NCBI RefSeq assembly: GCF_014396385.1
Contig: NZ_CP060716.1
Location: 1,984,001-2,048,000, forward strand
DNA length: 64,000 nucleotides
Source of the DNA: Leucobacter denitrificans
Lineage (GTDB): Bacteria; Actinomycetota; Actinomycetes; Actinomycetales; Microbacteriaceae
Reading direction: 5' to 3'
Of this stretch, positions 52,981-60,546 are shown in pieces. Position 1 is the first letter of the stretch; every line of letters starts with the position of its first letter. The notes beneath the pieces are model-generated. The model was given only the letters and a program-made list of their open reading frames with translations. It searched no databases and was not told the origin of the DNA. The translations under genes and the position numbers were made by a program.

Positions 52981-54164
52981 AGCCGGTTCCATTCGAGAAT
53001 GAGCAGCATGGTGACGAGAAAACCAGAGAAGTAGTTGAGCACGATGAAGCGGCGCCAGGCTCGATTGGTGGATCCAGATCCTTCATCCGTGACGCGCCAA
53101 TATGGGGCGCAGTTCAACAGGTATGGAATTGCGATGATAGCCGCGAGTGGTCCGGGCCACTGCGTAAATAGCATGAGGGTTCCGGCCGCCAGCCATAAGA
53201 CGAGTGACAGGCGAACGGTTGCGCGGGCGCCGATAGCCGTAGCAATGGAGTGGATCCCCGCCTCTCGGTCGGGCACGATGTCTTGAACCGCTCCGAATGC
53301 GTGTGCCGCCATGCCCCAAAGAAAGAAGGCGGCGAGAAGCGACACGAGACTCGAGTCGAACTGTGCGCCTGCGAGGAGCAGGCCGACAACGGCGGGGCTG
53401 ACGAAGTGGGTGCTTGATGTCACTGAATCGAGGAACGGGCGTTCCTTGAATCGCAGCACTGGTGCTGAGTACGCAACGACGGCGAAGGCGCTCACGGCGA
53501 GTGCGATCCAGGCCCCTGGACCACCGGCCAAGCCGAGCAGCACTAAGAGCGGAATGTTTGTGAGCGCGGCGATCCATAATGTCGGCCTATGTAGGCGCGG
53601 CGATAAGAGAGCGCCTTCAATACCACCCTTGCGTGGGTTCGCGAGATCAGACGCATAATCAAAGACATCGTTGATGCCGTACATCGCGAAGTTGTAAGGG
53701 ATAAGGAAGTAGAGGAAGCCGAGCAGCAGCACCCAGTCGATCTCGCGCGTCACGAGCAAGTACGCTGCCCCAAACGGAAACGCAGTGTTGATCCAACTGA
53801 CTGGCCGCGACGACAAAACGAGTTGAGTGAAGTCGCGACGACGTTTGTCACCACCTCGCTCGAAGGCCGCCCAGAGCGCTGGAAGTAGTAAAGCCCCCGC
53901 TAAGGGATACGAGAAATCCTCGATAGGCGCGAGGCCGATGCTCACACCCACCAGGTGTTCAGGCGCATAATGAAAGAGGTCTGCCGCGATCATCAGGCTG
54001 TCGAAGACAGCAGTGAGCGCCACGAGAACGAGGATTGTCACCACGATCGCGATTGCGTAGCGACGCGTGACTGGTCGATTGCGCATGCGCGCATACACGC
54101 TCAGCACGAGGCACCCGACGAGAGCAGCCGCCAGTCCGATAAGCGCGAGCGTTCCATAATTCAT
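52977..54164 (-). CDS. crtYf-crtEb: CrtYf-CrtEb fusion: C50 carotenoid cyclase subunit plus lycopene elongase
   Basis: This is a 395-residue membrane protein with two parts. Residues 1-105 form a lycopene cyclase domain (three helices, with the conserved APIEDFSYPLAG acidic motif), equivalent to CrtYf. Residues 115-395 form a UbiA-family prenyltransferase with the NDVFDYASD motif (165-173) and the second acidic region VQDIVPDREAGIHSIATAIGA, equivalent to the elongase CrtEb. CrtEb adds C5 units to both ends of lycopene, and CrtYe with CrtYf cyclises the product to a C50 carotenoid such as decaprenoxanthin or sarcinaxanthin. In Corynebacterium glutamicum these are separate genes. Start is ATG 54164, overlapping the crtYe stop (ATGA). 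Confidence 0.9.
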   Translation of the reverse strand: MNYGTLALIGLAAALVGCLVLSVYARMRNRPVTRRYAIAIVVTILVLVALTAVFDSLMIAADLFHYAPEHLVGVSIGLAPIEDFSYPLAGALLLPALWAAFERGGDKRRRDFTQLVLSSRPVSWINTAFPFGAAYLLVTREIDWVLLLGFLYFLIPYNFAMYGINDVFDYASDLANPRKGGIEGALLSPRLHRPTLWIAALTNIPLLVLLGLAGGPGAWIALAVSAFAVVAYSAPVLRFKERPFLDSVTSSTHFVSPAVVGLLLAGAQFDSSLVSLLAAFFLWGMAAHAFGAVQDIVPDREAGIHSIATAIGARATVRLSLVLWLAAGTLMLFTQWPGPLAAIIAIPYLLNCAPYWRVTDEGSGSTNRAWRRFIVLNYFSGFLVTMLLILEWNRL

Positions 54165-54484
54165 GAGGTATGGCGCCTCTCGAGAATCTTCGTCGAGCCG
54201 GTAAACACCACCATCGTGCACAGCACGAGGAAGACGAGAAAGACCGGTTCTTCGAGGGGGAGCTCTGGTGCCAGTACGATGCCTGACGCAATGACCGCGT
54301 CGCCGCGGAGAAACACGCCAGCAGCAATTCCTGCGATATCCCAGATCAGGAAGAGGGCGGTGCCGAGTGCAGTGATGAGTGCGGCGACTGCCGGATCATG
54401 CCAAAAGAACAACTGAAATCGCCGATCAAGTAACAGCATGCAACCGATGCCGGCGAGCAGACTCAGCAAGTACAAAAATCCCAT
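54161..54484 (-). CDS. crtYe: C50 carotenoid cyclase subunit CrtYe
   Basis: The 107-residue protein has three membrane helices: FLYLLSLLAGIGCMLLL, VAALITALGTALFLIWDIAGIAAGVF and EEPVFLVFLVLCTMVVFTG. The second includes the IWDIAG signature, and the third follows the acidic LPLEEPVF motif of heterodimeric cyclases. It pairs with the CrtYf domain of the next gene. It shares one base with the crtI stop and overlaps the fusion gene by 4 nt. Confidence 0.9.
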   Translation of the reverse strand: MGFLYLLSLLAGIGCMLLLDRRFQLFFWHDPAVAALITALGTALFLIWDIAGIAAGVFLRGDAVIASGIVLAPELPLEEPVFLVFLVLCTMVVFTGSTKILERRHTS

Positions 54485-56106
54485 CAGAGCGAGACCCCGA
54501 CGCGGTCTGGAACCGGCAGAGGACCCGGACTGTGATCTCCTCTGATTCGCTTCAACACGAGCTCAGCGCTGATAAGGCACATCGGCACCCCGACCCCTGG
54601 CGCGGTCGTTGCGCCAGCGTAGTAGAGGCCAGCGACCTTCTTCGATGCGTTTTGCGGCCTGAACATCGCGCTCTGGCTGAGAATGTGCGCGGGACCAAGC
54701 ATGCCACCACGCCATGAGTAATAATCCTGTTCAAAATCTTTGGGGCCGAGAGACTCCCGCACCACGACTCTCTCGTGAAGATCAGAAATTCCAGCCCACT
54801 CAGCGATCTGGTCGATCGCCGAGTCGACGGCGCGCTCGACGAGGGGCGACGATCCACCGTGTACCGTTCCTCCGCCAATCTCGGGGTCAGCCGGCACCGG
54901 GATGAGCACAAAGAGATTCTCGTGATCCTCGGGTGCCACTGAAGAATCTGTGGCGCTCGGTTTGCACACATAGATCGATGCCGGATCGGGGATGCGGGTC
55001 TTCTTGCCAAAGATCGCATCGAAGTTCGCCGCCCAATCCTTTGTGAAGAATAGCGAGTGATGCGGCAACTGGGGAAGTTTCCCTTGAACCCCGAGCAGAG
55101 CGATCACGGCTCCTGGACCGCTGGTTCGGCGCCGCCACCAGCGTTCGGGGAAACTCTGGTCCTGTTGAGAGAGTAGGCGGGTTTCAGTGTGGTGTAGGTC
55201 GGCCCCTGAAACGATGATGTCTGCGGGTTCGTACCGCTCAGTCGGGCGCTCATCGCCCGTAGAAATGCTCCAGGTGACTCCCTCGACCTTGCGTTGTTTG
55301 CTCCCGCGCCGAAGTGGGGTGTTTCTACCGGTGTGGATCCTCACCACCTCTGCGTTAGTAATTATGCGTGCGCCAGCGGAGCGAGCGAGCGCCTCAAGAC
55401 GCTCCACGAGGAACCAAAACCCTCCCATGGGGTACCGCACACCTTCGTCGAGGTCGAGAGCGCTCATGAGGTGATACATCGCCGGCGCATCGGCGGGGTT
55501 GGTGCCCAGGAACACCGCCGGGTACCCGAGTACTTGTCGCAGCACTGGATCGGCGAACTTGCGTGCCGCATGGGACTCGAGCGAATTCGCGAGAAGTCGT
55601 ACGAGCTCAGGCACACCGCTCAGCACCTCAGGCTTCAGCAGAGATTGAAGTCTCGTAAACGGATTGTAGAGAAAGTATCGTTCTGCAAGCTCGGTTGTGC
55701 GGGAGGCCGAAGCGAGGTAATCGTGTAGTTCTGCGGCACTACCTGGCTCGACGGATTCAAATGTTTGAAGAACGCGGGACTTACCGAGCGGGATCGTCAG
55801 TGGATCACGACGCTGCCCGTTCGGGGTGGGCTCGCTAAAGACCCGATACCCGGGCTCGATGAATTGCAGGTCGAGCTGCTCTTCGGCTGAGGTGCCCAGC
55901 AAATTAAAGAAGTGTTCGAAAACGCGAGGCATGAGGTACCACGAGGGCCCGGTGTCGAAGCGAAAGCCGTCTTGTTCGAACGTTCCTGCCCGACCACCGA
56001 CCCGGCTGTTCTTTTCAAGTACGGTGACCTCATGCCCCTCTCGGGCGAGAAGCGCCGCGGTTGCAAGGCCCGCGATGCCGGCGCCAATGATTACGGTATG
56101 GGTCAT
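54484..56106 (-). CDS. crtI: Phytoene desaturase CrtI
   Basis: This 540-residue FAD enzyme desaturates phytoene to lycopene. The N-terminal dinucleotide motif is VIIGAGIAGLATAALLAREGHEVTVLEKNSRVGGRAGTFEQDGFRFDTGPSWYLMP. The carotenoid-oxygenase-type C-terminus contains GLYYAGATTAPGVGVPMCLISAELV, the bacterial-type signature. ATG 56106 overlaps the crtB stop by 4 nt. Confidence 0.96.
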   Translation of the reverse strand: MTHTVIIGAGIAGLATAALLAREGHEVTVLEKNSRVGGRAGTFEQDGFRFDTGPSWYLMPRVFEHFFNLLGTSAEEQLDLQFIEPGYRVFSEPTPNGQRRDPLTIPLGKSRVLQTFESVEPGSAAELHDYLASASRTTELAERYFLYNPFTRLQSLLKPEVLSGVPELVRLLANSLESHAARKFADPVLRQVLGYPAVFLGTNPADAPAMYHLMSALDLDEGVRYPMGGFWFLVERLEALARSAGARIITNAEVVRIHTGRNTPLRRGSKQRKVEGVTWSISTGDERPTERYEPADIIVSGADLHHTETRLLSQQDQSFPERWWRRRTSGPGAVIALLGVQGKLPQLPHHSLFFTKDWAANFDAIFGKKTRIPDPASIYVCKPSATDSSVAPEDHENLFVLIPVPADPEIGGGTVHGGSSPLVERAVDSAIDQIAEWAGISDLHERVVVRESLGPKDFEQDYYSWRGGMLGPAHILSQSAMFRPQNASKKVAGLYYAGATTAPGVGVPMCLISAELVLKRIRGDHSPGPLPVPDRVGVSL

Positions 56107-57032
56107 CGCTTGCCCTCCATGAGCGTGGCCAGAACTGCGGACGAGGCGAGAGCCGCCTTAACCGGGTCAGGCACTCGGACGCGTGAGCTGTATAGTTCCT
56201 CGACAGGAGTGCGAGCGAGCCGATCGGTGAGGTGGCTAAAGAGAGACAGTGCACTCCGTACCGCAGCGCGAGCGTCTGAGGGGAGCAACGGAATCGACGC
56301 TTCGGCTTCTGAAAGCTGTGAGCGGATCTCGCCCACCCAGAAGCGCAGGTCTGCATCGGTGAGCGCCCCATCGCAACCGAGGTAGCTGCGGCCGAGCCGG
56401 TCGATATCATCGCCGAGATCGCGAAGAAAGTTGATGTTCTGGAACGCGGCACCCAGCTGCTGTGCACCGCGCTCTAGTTGCTCGCGCTCGGTCTCGGTGA
56501 GCACTGAATCTCGAGTAAAAACGCGAAGGCACATGAGACCAACGACTTCTGCTGACCCGTGGACATAGTCGGCGTGCGCGCGACGGTCGAAAACTATGCG
56601 ACCGTCAGCGTGAGACTCGGAGGGCGATTCGGACGCGAGGTCGGCGCGCATTGACGCGAAGAAAGGTTCGGTGAGAGTGCGGTCAATGCGTGACGCGCGG
56701 GCCGTCTGCGCAAAAGCGTGAATGACGAGGTCGGTGCTGTAACCAGTGCGGATTGCTTGATGCGTGTCGTTTTCGTAGCGCTCGAGCACCTCAAATTGCT
56801 CATCGGCAGAGAGCCCTGCCTCTCGAGCCACCCCATCGACAATCTCATCTGCCACTCGAACCAGCGCGTAGATGTTTCGGATGTGGTTTCGGTGTCGTTT
56901 ACCGAGCAGTTGCGTCGCAATGCCAAACGATGTGGAGTATGCGCCGATCACGTTTTCGCTCACAGCCTCAGCTGTGCGTGAAAATCGAGCGAGCGACGAC
57001 GAGTGCTCGCTGCCCCTCTGGTTCTTGCTCAT
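56103..57032 (-). CDS. crtB: Phytoene synthase CrtB
   Basis: This 309-residue enzyme condenses two GGPP to phytoene. The first Asp-rich motif is in YALVRVADEIVDG, the second in NINFLRDLGDDIDRLGRSYLG, and VVGLMCLRVF is in the family position. The start overlaps the crtE stop (ATGA), and the product feeds CrtI encoded directly downstream. Confidence 0.94.
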   Translation of the reverse strand: MSKNQRGSEHSSSLARFSRTAEAVSENVIGAYSTSFGIATQLLGKRHRNHIRNIYALVRVADEIVDGVAREAGLSADEQFEVLERYENDTHQAIRTGYSTDLVIHAFAQTARASRIDRTLTEPFFASMRADLASESPSESHADGRIVFDRRAHADYVHGSAEVVGLMCLRVFTRDSVLTETEREQLERGAQQLGAAFQNINFLRDLGDDIDRLGRSYLGCDGALTDADLRFWVGEIRSQLSEAEASIPLLPSDARAAVRSALSLFSHLTDRLARTPVEELYSSRVRVPDPVKAALASSAVLATLMEGKR

Positions 57033-58126
57033 GATTTGCGACCTTCGAATCGTGCGGCAAGATCAAGCAACACATCTCGGACTCTAGTGGGAATGCTCGC
57101 AGTTTCATTCACCACCGCGAGCGACTCGTAAAAGGCACCCAGTTGTTCCTGAATCAGCCCGAGCACAAAATCCTCTGCGCCACACTCGCGCAAGAGATCG
57201 CGCAAGTGTTCAGCACGTTCAAACGAGAGTTGTGGATCGGCGAAATCGGGCTCGATACTTGGCCACGAATTGCTCATGCGTGCGAACGATATTATCGCCG
57301 TCTGTTTGCCTTCGCGAAGATCTGAGTACGCATCTTTGCCGTGAGCCGCCGCGTCTCCGAATGTCGAAAGAAGATCGTCTTGCAACTGATACGCAAGGCC
57401 GAGATGTGCCCCGGCTGTGCTGAGTCGACGCTCGAGCTCTTGCGATCCACCAGAAAGAATCACTGCGGCTCGGAGGGGCAGCTCGAAGCTGTAACAAGCG
57501 GTTTTACGGCCTGTCATTTGCAACACAGTGCTGAGGTCAGACCTAATCACCCCATCGCTGAGTCCCACATCGACAAATTCACCCGCTGTGGTTTCGAAAA
57601 TCGTATGTTCGAGAAGGTCGAGCAGACGTTCCTTGAGTGAGCCCGAGACGTTCGCACGCGCAAAGAGCTGATGGGTCGCCGAAAGCAGGAGATCGCCCGC
57701 GAGAATTGCGCCCGACTTCGCCCAGTGCTGCGCTGCGTCAGAGTGTGTCTCGTCGAAGGAAGATGTCGCGAGTTCGCCGATGAGGTTCGGACGCCCCCTC
57801 CGAACGAGGTCACCGTCGATCACATCGTCGTGGAGGAGGAACGCAAAATGCAGGACCTCGATAGCTGCCGCAATCCGAACCGCTTCTGACCGGTTCGATG
57901 CCGAAGGTTCGTTCGAACCGAGTGCCTCAAACATCTCGAGCATGAGCAGTGGTCGTATGAGCTTGCCCCCCTGTGCGTGGTCGGCAGCGAGATCCCAGAG
58001 GCCCAAAAACTCAGGGCCGTACGCCTCAGCGGTGCGCCTCGAACGCGCAAAAATGTCCTCAAGTTCTTGCGTGACCTCTAAGCGGAGCCGCGCGTGCTCG
58101 GAGCGAGTTTTGAGGAGATTCGTCAT
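57029..58126 (-). CDS. crtE: Geranylgeranyl diphosphate synthase CrtE
   Basis: This 365-residue trans-prenyltransferase has GGKLIRPLLMLEMFEALG, the first Asp-rich motif in FLLHDDVIDGDLVRRGRPN, GDLLLSATHQLF, and the second Asp-rich motif in YQLQDDLLSTFGD. It makes the C20 precursor for phytoene. ATG 58126 overlaps the idi stop; the longer frame from 58213 would lie within idi and is rejected. Confidence 0.94.
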   Translation of the reverse strand: MTNLLKTRSEHARLRLEVTQELEDIFARSRRTAEAYGPEFLGLWDLAADHAQGGKLIRPLLMLEMFEALGSNEPSASNRSEAVRIAAAIEVLHFAFLLHDDVIDGDLVRRGRPNLIGELATSSFDETHSDAAQHWAKSGAILAGDLLLSATHQLFARANVSGSLKERLLDLLEHTIFETTAGEFVDVGLSDGVIRSDLSTVLQMTGRKTACYSFELPLRAAVILSGGSQELERRLSTAGAHLGLAYQLQDDLLSTFGDAAAHGKDAYSDLREGKQTAIISFARMSNSWPSIEPDFADPQLSFERAEHLRDLLRECGAEDFVLGLIQEQLGAFYESLAVVNETASIPTRVRDVLLDLAARFEGRKS

Positions 58127-58716
58127 GTGCGACCTACGCTTCCAGGGCCGAAGGAAGGAGTGGTTTCGACCGCGCGTGCTATAGCGAGCGCCGGAAGTTG
58201 CAACACCATCCACGGGCTAAATGCGAACGGCGTGAGCACCGCGGCTTTGGCGAGGGCAGCCGGTGCGATCCACTGCCACTCACTTACCTCGCCTGGGTGA
58301 GGGGCGAGAGTTCCAGAAATCGTTGCTTCGTACACCGGGCAAATCTCGTTCTCGACAATTCCGCTCGCGTCGGTCGCGTGGTACTTAAAATCAGGATCTA
58401 CGATACGCAGATTGTTGATCGTCGTCCCCAGTTCCTGCCGAGCGCGTCGCTCCACCGCATCTTCAGTTGATTCGCCCGGCTGAGGGTGCCCACAGAAACT
58501 ATTCGTCCACACGCCAGGCCATGTGCGCTTTGAGAGCGCCCGCCTGGTGACTAGCACGTTGCCATCTTCATTGAATAGGTAGCACGAGAATGCAAGGTGG
58601 AGGGGAGTGGAATCAGTGTGAACCGAAGCCTTTTCTTCGGAGCCGATGGGGTTCCCAGACTCATCGACCAACACGACTCGCTCGACCGTGTCCGGTTCCT
58701 TGAGTAGTTGACCCAT
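58123..58716 (-). CDS. idi: Isopentenyl-diphosphate delta-isomerase (type I)
   Basis: This 197-residue Nudix-fold enzyme interconverts IPP and DMAPP, the C5 building blocks used by CrtE and by the C50 elongase. It contains LHLAFSCYLFNEDGNVLVTRRALSKRTWPGVWTNSFCGHPQPGES (catalytic Cys and metal ligands) and ENEICPVYEA with the catalytic glutamate region. ATG 58716 has GAGGAGG 7 nt upstream. It is first in the carotenoid operon; the promoter lies in the 91-bp gap to crtR. Confidence 0.95.
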   Translation of the reverse strand: MGQLLKEPDTVERVVLVDESGNPIGSEEKASVHTDSTPLHLAFSCYLFNEDGNVLVTRRALSKRTWPGVWTNSFCGHPQPGESTEDAVERRARQELGTTINNLRIVDPDFKYHATDASGIVENEICPVYEATISGTLAPHPGEVSEWQWIAPAALAKAAVLTPFAFSPWMVLQLPALAIARAVETTPSFGPGSVGRT

Positions 58717-58734
58717 GTCGCACCTCCTCACTTT

Positions 58735-58770
58735 GTTAGCCAGACATATTGCTAGCCTATCTAATAACAT
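58735..58770. promoter_or_regulatory. Candidate CrtR operator region between idi and crtR
   Basis: In the AT-rich gap, GTTAGC (58735-58740) and GCTAGC (58751-58756) form an imperfect dyad with 10-bp spacing, and CTAATAACA follows at 58761-58769. The position between the divergent genes is where a MarR-type repressor should bind. The exact site is not proven. Confidence 0.4.
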
Positions 58771-58807
58771 TCCGGGTTGAAAACACAAGCTGCGATATTA
58801 TGTGAGT

Positions 58808-59383
58808 ATGTCGACACCCGAGGAACACGCTCCCTCGCTTTCGTCTACCCTCTATGACGTCGAGAAGAACGATCCAGACTCGTTACTCATCGACCGATCA
58901 CAAGTCTCGCCGCAGGATTTGTCGGAGATTAGTGGTGTCATGGCAGCTCTGGGGCGGTTGCGTGAGGCCGAGCAAAAACTCACCGAAGCATCTCAGCGAT
59001 ATATGAAGCTCGGCAGGTCAGACATGAGGGCGCTGCACTTTTTGATCGTCGCGTTTCACTCAAAGACAGTGGTGACTCCGAGCGCCATCGCCGCCCACCT
59101 CGGTATCTCAAGCGCTTCGACCACAAAACTTCTTGATCGACTCGAAGCGGGCGGTCACATTGAGCGTGCGCCGCACCCGAACGACCGCAGGGCGCTCGCG
59201 ATAACCGTCACCGATGAAACACGTGAAGCTGCGATGCAGACCGTGGGTAGGCTGCAGGCGAAACGTTTCCATGCGGCTGCCCGCCTGAATTCACAAGAAC
59301 GAGCTTCTGTTGTTCGCTTTCTCGATGACATGACCGAGCAGATTCGTATACGAAACGAAGCGTGGACGCAGGAGTCTGAGTAA
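58808..59383 (+). CDS. crtR: MarR-family regulator, CrtR-like
   Basis: This 191-residue winged-helix regulator has SGVMAALGRLREAEQKLTEASQRYMKLGRSDMRALHFLIVAFHSKTVVTPSAIAAHLGISSASTTKLLDRLEAGGHIERAPHPNDRRALAITVTDE, the complete MarR fold with the DRR wing. Divergent from idi-crtE it matches CrtR of Corynebacterium glutamicum, which represses the carotenoid operon and responds to GGPP-type intermediates. TATTAT at 58796-58801 is 6 nt before ATG 58808, so leaderless; an in-frame GTG at 58802 is less likely. Confidence 0.88.
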   Translation: MSTPEEHAPSLSSTLYDVEKNDPDSLLIDRSQVSPQDLSEISGVMAALGRLREAEQKLTEASQRYMKLGRSDMRALHFLIVAFHSKTVVTPSAIAAHLGISSASTTKLLDRLEAGGHIERAPHPNDRRALAITVTDETREAAMQTVGRLQAKRFHAAARLNSQERASVVRFLDDMTEQIRIRNEAWTQESE

Positions 59384-59389
59384 TTTCGC

Positions 59390-59923
59390 TCATGCTTCGA
59401 GCCGACCCGCGATGAGATCGATGCGCTCGTTCAGGTAGTCAGCGAGCGTCGGGGCGCCCTCGAGAGATGCGCCCGCGCGCCAGCGAACCCGAATCGTGTC
59501 ACCCACAACACCGAGCGGATGCTCTGGGCCGAGCTCACGCAGCGCCGCGTTATCGAGCGGAATCGGCACGGCGTTGTAGTGCACCGCTTGACCCTCGGGA
59601 TACCCGCCAGCGAGTGCCGCGGCCGCAATGTCGCGGCGTTCCTCACGAGAGATTGACTGGTTGCCTGGGTGGAGGCGTTTCGCAGCGCGGGTGGCGGGGC
59701 CAGCCACAAGCAGTGGCGGATCGCTGTGCCGATCCACACGCAAAAGTAACGTGCCGAGACGCCACACCTCACCGAGAGGCCGCATGGTGGCAGCACGCTG
59801 AATGAGGAACTTGCGACGTGAGGGCACATATTCAGCAAGTGCCTCAGGTTCGATGCCGAGAGCTTTCAAGCGCGATGCCGTGTCGTTGGCCGCTCGCAGA
59901 AGTGAATCGGCCAACGCAGTCAT
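59390..59923 (-). CDS. Conserved hypothetical protein (177 residues)
   Basis: The protein reads MTALADSLLRAANDTASRLKALGIEPEALAEYVPSRRKFLIQRAATMRPLGEVWRLGTLLL and ends APTLADYLNERIDLIAGRLEA. It has no signal or membrane segment; a Pro-rich surface loop (VHYNAVPIPLDNAALRELGPEHPLG) suggests a globular cytosolic protein. Similar proteins occur in other Micrococcales without assigned function, as far as I can recall. TACACT at 59930-59935 is 6 nt before ATG 59923, supporting this start over the much longer frame upstream. It is convergent with crtR, with a 6-nt gap. Confidence 0.75.
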   Translation of the reverse strand: MTALADSLLRAANDTASRLKALGIEPEALAEYVPSRRKFLIQRAATMRPLGEVWRLGTLLLRVDRHSDPPLLVAGPATRAAKRLHPGNQSISREERRDIAAAALAGGYPEGQAVHYNAVPIPLDNAALRELGPEHPLGVVGDTIRVRWRAGASLEGAPTLADYLNERIDLIAGRLEA

Positions 59924-59969
59924 GGTCTCAGTGTATTGCGGCCAGCCCTTGGCCGCGCTCTGACGGTTG

Positions 59970-60410
59970 CTAGACGAGTTGCGCGTCGACCGTAATGTTG
60001 GCGCCGGCGAACAAGCGCGAGACCGGGCAGAGCGCGGCTGCTTCGTCGACGATGGCCGAGAATTTGTCTCCATCGATCCCATCGATCTTTGCGCGCACCG
60101 TGATCTTCGAGGTAGTGATCGTCGGCTTGCCGTCGGCCTCCTCAAAGACGACCTCCGAGCTGATCTCGAGACGCTGCGGGGGAGCGTCGTGCGAGCCGAG
60201 CGTGAGCGCGAGCGCCATCGAGAAGCATGACGAGTGCGCGGCCGCGAGCAGTTCCTCGGGGCTGGTCTTGCCCTCTGGAGCGACCGTTCTCGAGCCCCAA
60301 GTCACCTGCTGCCCATCGAGCGCACCGCTGCTTGAGTCGCCGAACGTGCCGGTTCCGGCTTCGAGCGTTCCATCCCAGGTGGTTGTTACTGTACGTGTTG
60401 CGATGGCCAT
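59970..60410 (-). CDS. osmC: OsmC-family peroxiredoxin-like protein
   Basis: This 146-residue protein of the OsmC/Ohr family reduces organic peroxides with two cysteines, found here in AAAHSSCFSMALALTL and AALCPVSRLFAGANI. The ATRTVTTTWDGTLEAGTGTF N-terminus is OsmC-like rather than Ohr-like. AAAGGAG stands 6 nt before the ATG. Confidence 0.92.
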   Translation of the reverse strand: MAIATRTVTTTWDGTLEAGTGTFGDSSSGALDGQQVTWGSRTVAPEGKTSPEELLAAAHSSCFSMALALTLGSHDAPPQRLEISSEVVFEEADGKPTITTSKITVRAKIDGIDGDKFSAIVDEAAALCPVSRLFAGANITVDAQLV

Positions 60411-60546
60411 CGTGTACTCCTTTAATTTTCACCGGATCTCTTGTGGTTAATTACCCTACTCTTCACGAGAAGCAAAAGACAGGCTTTGCGATCCACCCGA
60501 CTCGTTGCGTGCTCGTGACTCGCCGCTCTAGCTCTAAGCTAAGCGG

